Source of the DNA: Dehalococcoidia bacterium
Lineage (GTDB): Bacteria > Chloroflexota > Dehalococcoidia > JACQUA01
Direction: 5' to 3'
Assembly: GCA_030689845.1 (NCBI GenBank)
Contig: JAUYHV010000032.1
Location: 1-8,828 of the forward strand
Length of the DNA stretch: 8,828 nucleotides
Shown here: positions 7,384-8,828 of the stretch, in pieces
Position numbering within the stretch: position 1 is the stretch's first letter
How the letters are laid out: every line of letters starts with the position of its first letter
Position numbers and translations under genes: made by a program
The notes under the pieces: generated by a model
What the model saw: only the letters and a program-made list of their open reading frames with translations
The model's database searches: none
What the model was told of the DNA's origin: nothing

Positions 7384-7716
7384 ATATCTATTTCCCTGGT
7401 CTACAGGGTATAAACTGTCGGGTAACCTTCGGGTCGCTTCAGGGTCGGCTGACTGCGCCGGGTACGGGCGGGAAGATGAAATAGAATTACCTGAAACAAT
7501 GTGATTTTTTTGTGATATCTCACAGGTGTGAGGATATTTGTTAATGTGAGATTTTTCACGTAAAGTGTATTGCCTTATAGTGATTTCATAATTATATTGG
7601 GGAAAAGTTATTATGCGCCAGGTTGTGTATTTATGGTGACCTTCCAGGATACAATTTTCAAGCCTTATTCTGAAATCGTTGCGATATCTGTTGCAAGCAG
7701 GATCTTTTCTTAACTT
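7384..7716. other. 333-bp intergenic spacer without a recognised gene
   Basis: The first part (7394-7473) is GC-rich. It contains a 5-bp hairpin CCCTG/CAGGG (7394-7408) with no T-run after it, so it is not a convincing terminator. It also has six GGG runs, three at exact 11-nt spacing. The second part is AT-rich and holds several TGTGA/TCACA words (7500-7560) and promoter-like hexamers. A T7 tract at 7505-7511 is not preceded by a hairpin. I see no tRNA and no known riboswitch. Short frames of 8 and 26 codons begin at 7613 and 7633 but have little support. Confidence 0.7.
7511..7560. repeat. Cluster of TGTGA/TCACA dyads, possible regulator-binding region
   Basis: Three overlapping dyads occur in 50 bp. 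They are TGTGA-N4-TCACA (7511-7524), a stem ATATC-TCACA / TGTGA-G-GATAT with one bulge (7515-7537), and TGTGA-N6-TCACG (7545-7560). The last differs by one base from the classical CRP half-site arrangement TGTGA-N6-TCACA. They lie upstream of weak promoter hexamers such as TATAGT (7576-7581) and CATAAT (7587-7592), which lack good -35 boxes. Binding by a CRP/FNR-family regulator controlling the methyltransferase genes is inference only. Confidence 0.35.
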
Positions 7717-8436
7717 ATGAATGCAGCAGGGAAATTATTACAGGCATATTTCAACCTTGTATACAACCCTGTTTATGATCTCTCCACGGGAAAACTGCAT
7801 CGCTACAGGAAATTACAGGAAGCAAGTATAAGCAAATTGGATTTGAGAGATGGTGACAGGGTTCTGTGCGTGGGACTGGGAACCGGTAATGAAATAACCC
7901 GCATCCTGGAAACTAACGGAAATGTTGATATTGTAGGTGTTGATTATTCGTCTTCTGCCTTGCGGAAGGCCGGCAAGAAAGCAGCCCGGCTCGGTAAGAA
8001 AATAGAACTGTTACAAATGGATGCCAGGCACTTATTGTTTGCTCAGGATAGTTTTGACAGGGTATTTTGTATACATGTGATGGACTTTATAGATGAAAAA
8101 ACTGAGGCGACGAAAGAAATCCTACGCATTCTCAAAAAAGGCGGCCATTACGTCATAACTTACCCATCGGATAAAGAGGCCCCCGGTTTAGGATGGAAAT
8201 TGGTCCGGGATAACCTCCGGGAGAAGCTACGTTCAGGGAAAAATATAATTAGAGCATGGCTGGAATTCACGGCCTGGTTTCTGGTAGGCCTGCTGTATGT
8301 GCCGCTGCTGTTACGACCCAATAAAAAATATTACTCTCTCCGGGAACTCGACTCATTGCTTTCAGGATTGACCATGAACTACAGGATAGAAGAAGAACCT
8401 GTATACCAGGATTTTATAGTGTACGGCACCAAATAA
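7717..8436 (+). CDS. Class I SAM-dependent methyltransferase, possibly membrane-associated
   Basis: The 239-residue protein has the Rossmann-like SAM-binding fold. Motif I is VLCVGLGTGNE (49-59), the acidic residue at the end of beta 2 is D76 (IVGVDYS), motif II-like MDAR is at 101-104, DSFDRVFCIHVMDFI at 111-125, and LKKGGHYVITYP at 139-150. This layout resembles UbiE and phospholipid N-methyltransferases, but the substrate cannot be read from the sequence. Residues about 180-200 (FTAWFLVGLLYVPLLL core) are strongly hydrophobic and could attach the enzyme to the membrane, which would suit a lipid or quinone-like substrate. The only Shine-Dalgarno candidate (AGGA, 7699-7702) is 14 nt away, unusually far. 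It is followed 30 nt later by an adenylate-forming enzyme gene, probably in the same transcript. Confidence 0.85.
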   Translation: MNAAGKLLQAYFNLVYNPVYDLSTGKLHRYRKLQEASISKLDLRDGDRVLCVGLGTGNEITRILETNGNVDIVGVDYSSSALRKAGKKAARLGKKIELLQMDARHLLFAQDSFDRVFCIHVMDFIDEKTEATKEILRILKKGGHYVITYPSDKEAPGLGWKLVRDNLREKLRSGKNIIRAWLEFTAWFLVGLLYVPLLLRPNKKYYSLRELDSLLSGLTMNYRIEEEPVYQDFIVYGTK

Positions 8437-8466
8437 TAAAAATAATATTGAAAGGGATAAAAGAAG

Positions 8467-8828
8467 TTGTTACCAGAAGATAAATATTTTCAGACCTTGA
8501 CCCGGGAGGAATTGTGGAAAAGGTATTGCGGCTTTCTTGATTTATCCATAGGTGAATTCATGGATATCCAGAAAGAACTCTTGACGGACCAGATCGAGCG
8601 TGTGGCCGAAAGCGTTCTCGGCAGGAAAATCATGAACAACCATAAGCCGAAAACCATAGAAGAGTTCCGGGAGACGGTACCTTTAACAACATATGATGAT
8701 TACGAACCTTACCTTAGTGAAAAACAAGATTCTTCTTTAGCTGTCAAACCTGAATACTGGTGTCATTCCTCCGGACGGGGAGGGAATTTTAAATGGTTAC
8801 CCGTCAATACCGAAACAGCGGCAACAAT
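8467..8828 (+). CDS. GH3/PaaK-like adenylate-forming enzyme, N-terminal part
   Basis: The frame is open from TTG 8467 to the right edge (120 complete codons); the rest of the gene is outside. AAAGGGA (8451-8457) lies 9 nt before the TTG, and an in-frame TAA at 8458-8460 rules out any earlier start. The text FRETVPLTTYDDYEPYL (67-83) and the phosphate-binding-loop-like HSSGRGGNFKWLPV (100-113) are characteristic of GH3-family and PaaK-related enzymes. These form acyl-adenylates and transfer the acyl group to CoA or an amino acid. This is a different branch from the acid ligase at the left of the window. The substrate is unknown. It lies 30 nt downstream of the methyltransferase gene. Confidence 0.75.
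   Translation, partial: MLPEDKYFQTLTREELWKRYCGFLDLSIGEFMDIQKELLTDQIERVAESVLGRKIMNNHKPKTIEEFRETVPLTTYDDYEPYLSEKQDSSLAVKPEYWCHSSGRGGNFKWLPVNTETAAT

Noticed and set aside
7394..7411. Hairpin CCCTG/CAGGG as a cysS terminator
   Set aside because: Only 5 bp and not followed by a T-run; the T7 tract at 7505 is almost 100 nt away without its own stem.
7313..7504. 63-codon ORF overlapping the cysS 3' end and running into the spacer
   Set aside because: Out of frame with cysS for much of its length, no ribosome site, no recognised protein; probably chance.
7384..7716. CRISPR array or tRNA in the spacer
   Set aside because: No repeat/spacer periodicity of suitable size and no cloverleaf with a T-loop signature could be found.

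Overview
The window looks like chromosomal DNA of an anaerobic Gram-positive bacterium, probably a Clostridia or Peptococcaceae-like Firmicute. The main reason is the run PIN/TRAM membrane nuclease (YacL type), ispD, ispF, cysS, which is a conserved housekeeping order in that group. Mixed ATG/GTG/TTG starts with purine-rich Shine-Dalgarno sequences fit this. The assignment rests on gene order and protein family recognition, not on a database search.

Left block (1-3392, minus strand): two genes in a probable operon, read right to left. First comes an AMP-forming acid ligase of the aryl/acyl adenylate type (GTG start, 561 aa). After 44 bases comes a FAD-dependent oxidoreductase of the fumarate reductase/AprA fold, which runs off the left edge (554 residues visible). 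The flavoprotein lacks the covalent-FAD histidine and appears to lack the substrate-site His and Arg of true fumarate/succinate enzymes. It therefore probably works on something else, perhaps a product of the acid activated by the ligase.

Divergent spacer (3393-3669): an extended -10 promoter faces left. An 80-bp compound inverted repeat that looks like a small MITE lies at about 3538-3617. A sigma-A type promoter faces right, and its -35 starts on the last base of the repeat.

Central block (3670-7383, plus strand): YacL-like PIN/TRAM protein, IspD and IspF (two consecutive-type enzymes of the MEP isoprenoid pathway) and cysteinyl-tRNA synthetase. ispF and cysS overlap by 14 nt. The start of ispD is odd: the only standard start codon (GTG, 4793) cuts into the first beta strand, while a good Shine-Dalgarno points at an ACG codon 18 codons upstream.

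Spacer 7384-7716: no gene is recognised. It has a GC-rich half with GGG runs, three of them spaced exactly 11 nt apart, then an AT-rich half with clustered TGTGA/TCACA dyads and weak promoter-like elements.

Right block (7717-8828, plus strand): a class I SAM-dependent methyltransferase with a C-terminal hydrophobic segment. It is followed 30 bases later by the N-terminal part of a GH3/PaaK-like adenylate-forming enzyme with a TTG start, cut by the right edge. The usual neighbours of cysS and yacL in Firmicutes (disA/radA, cysE, mrnC, rlmB) are absent here, so the housekeeping island is flanked by accessory metabolic genes that each include a different class of adenylating enzyme.
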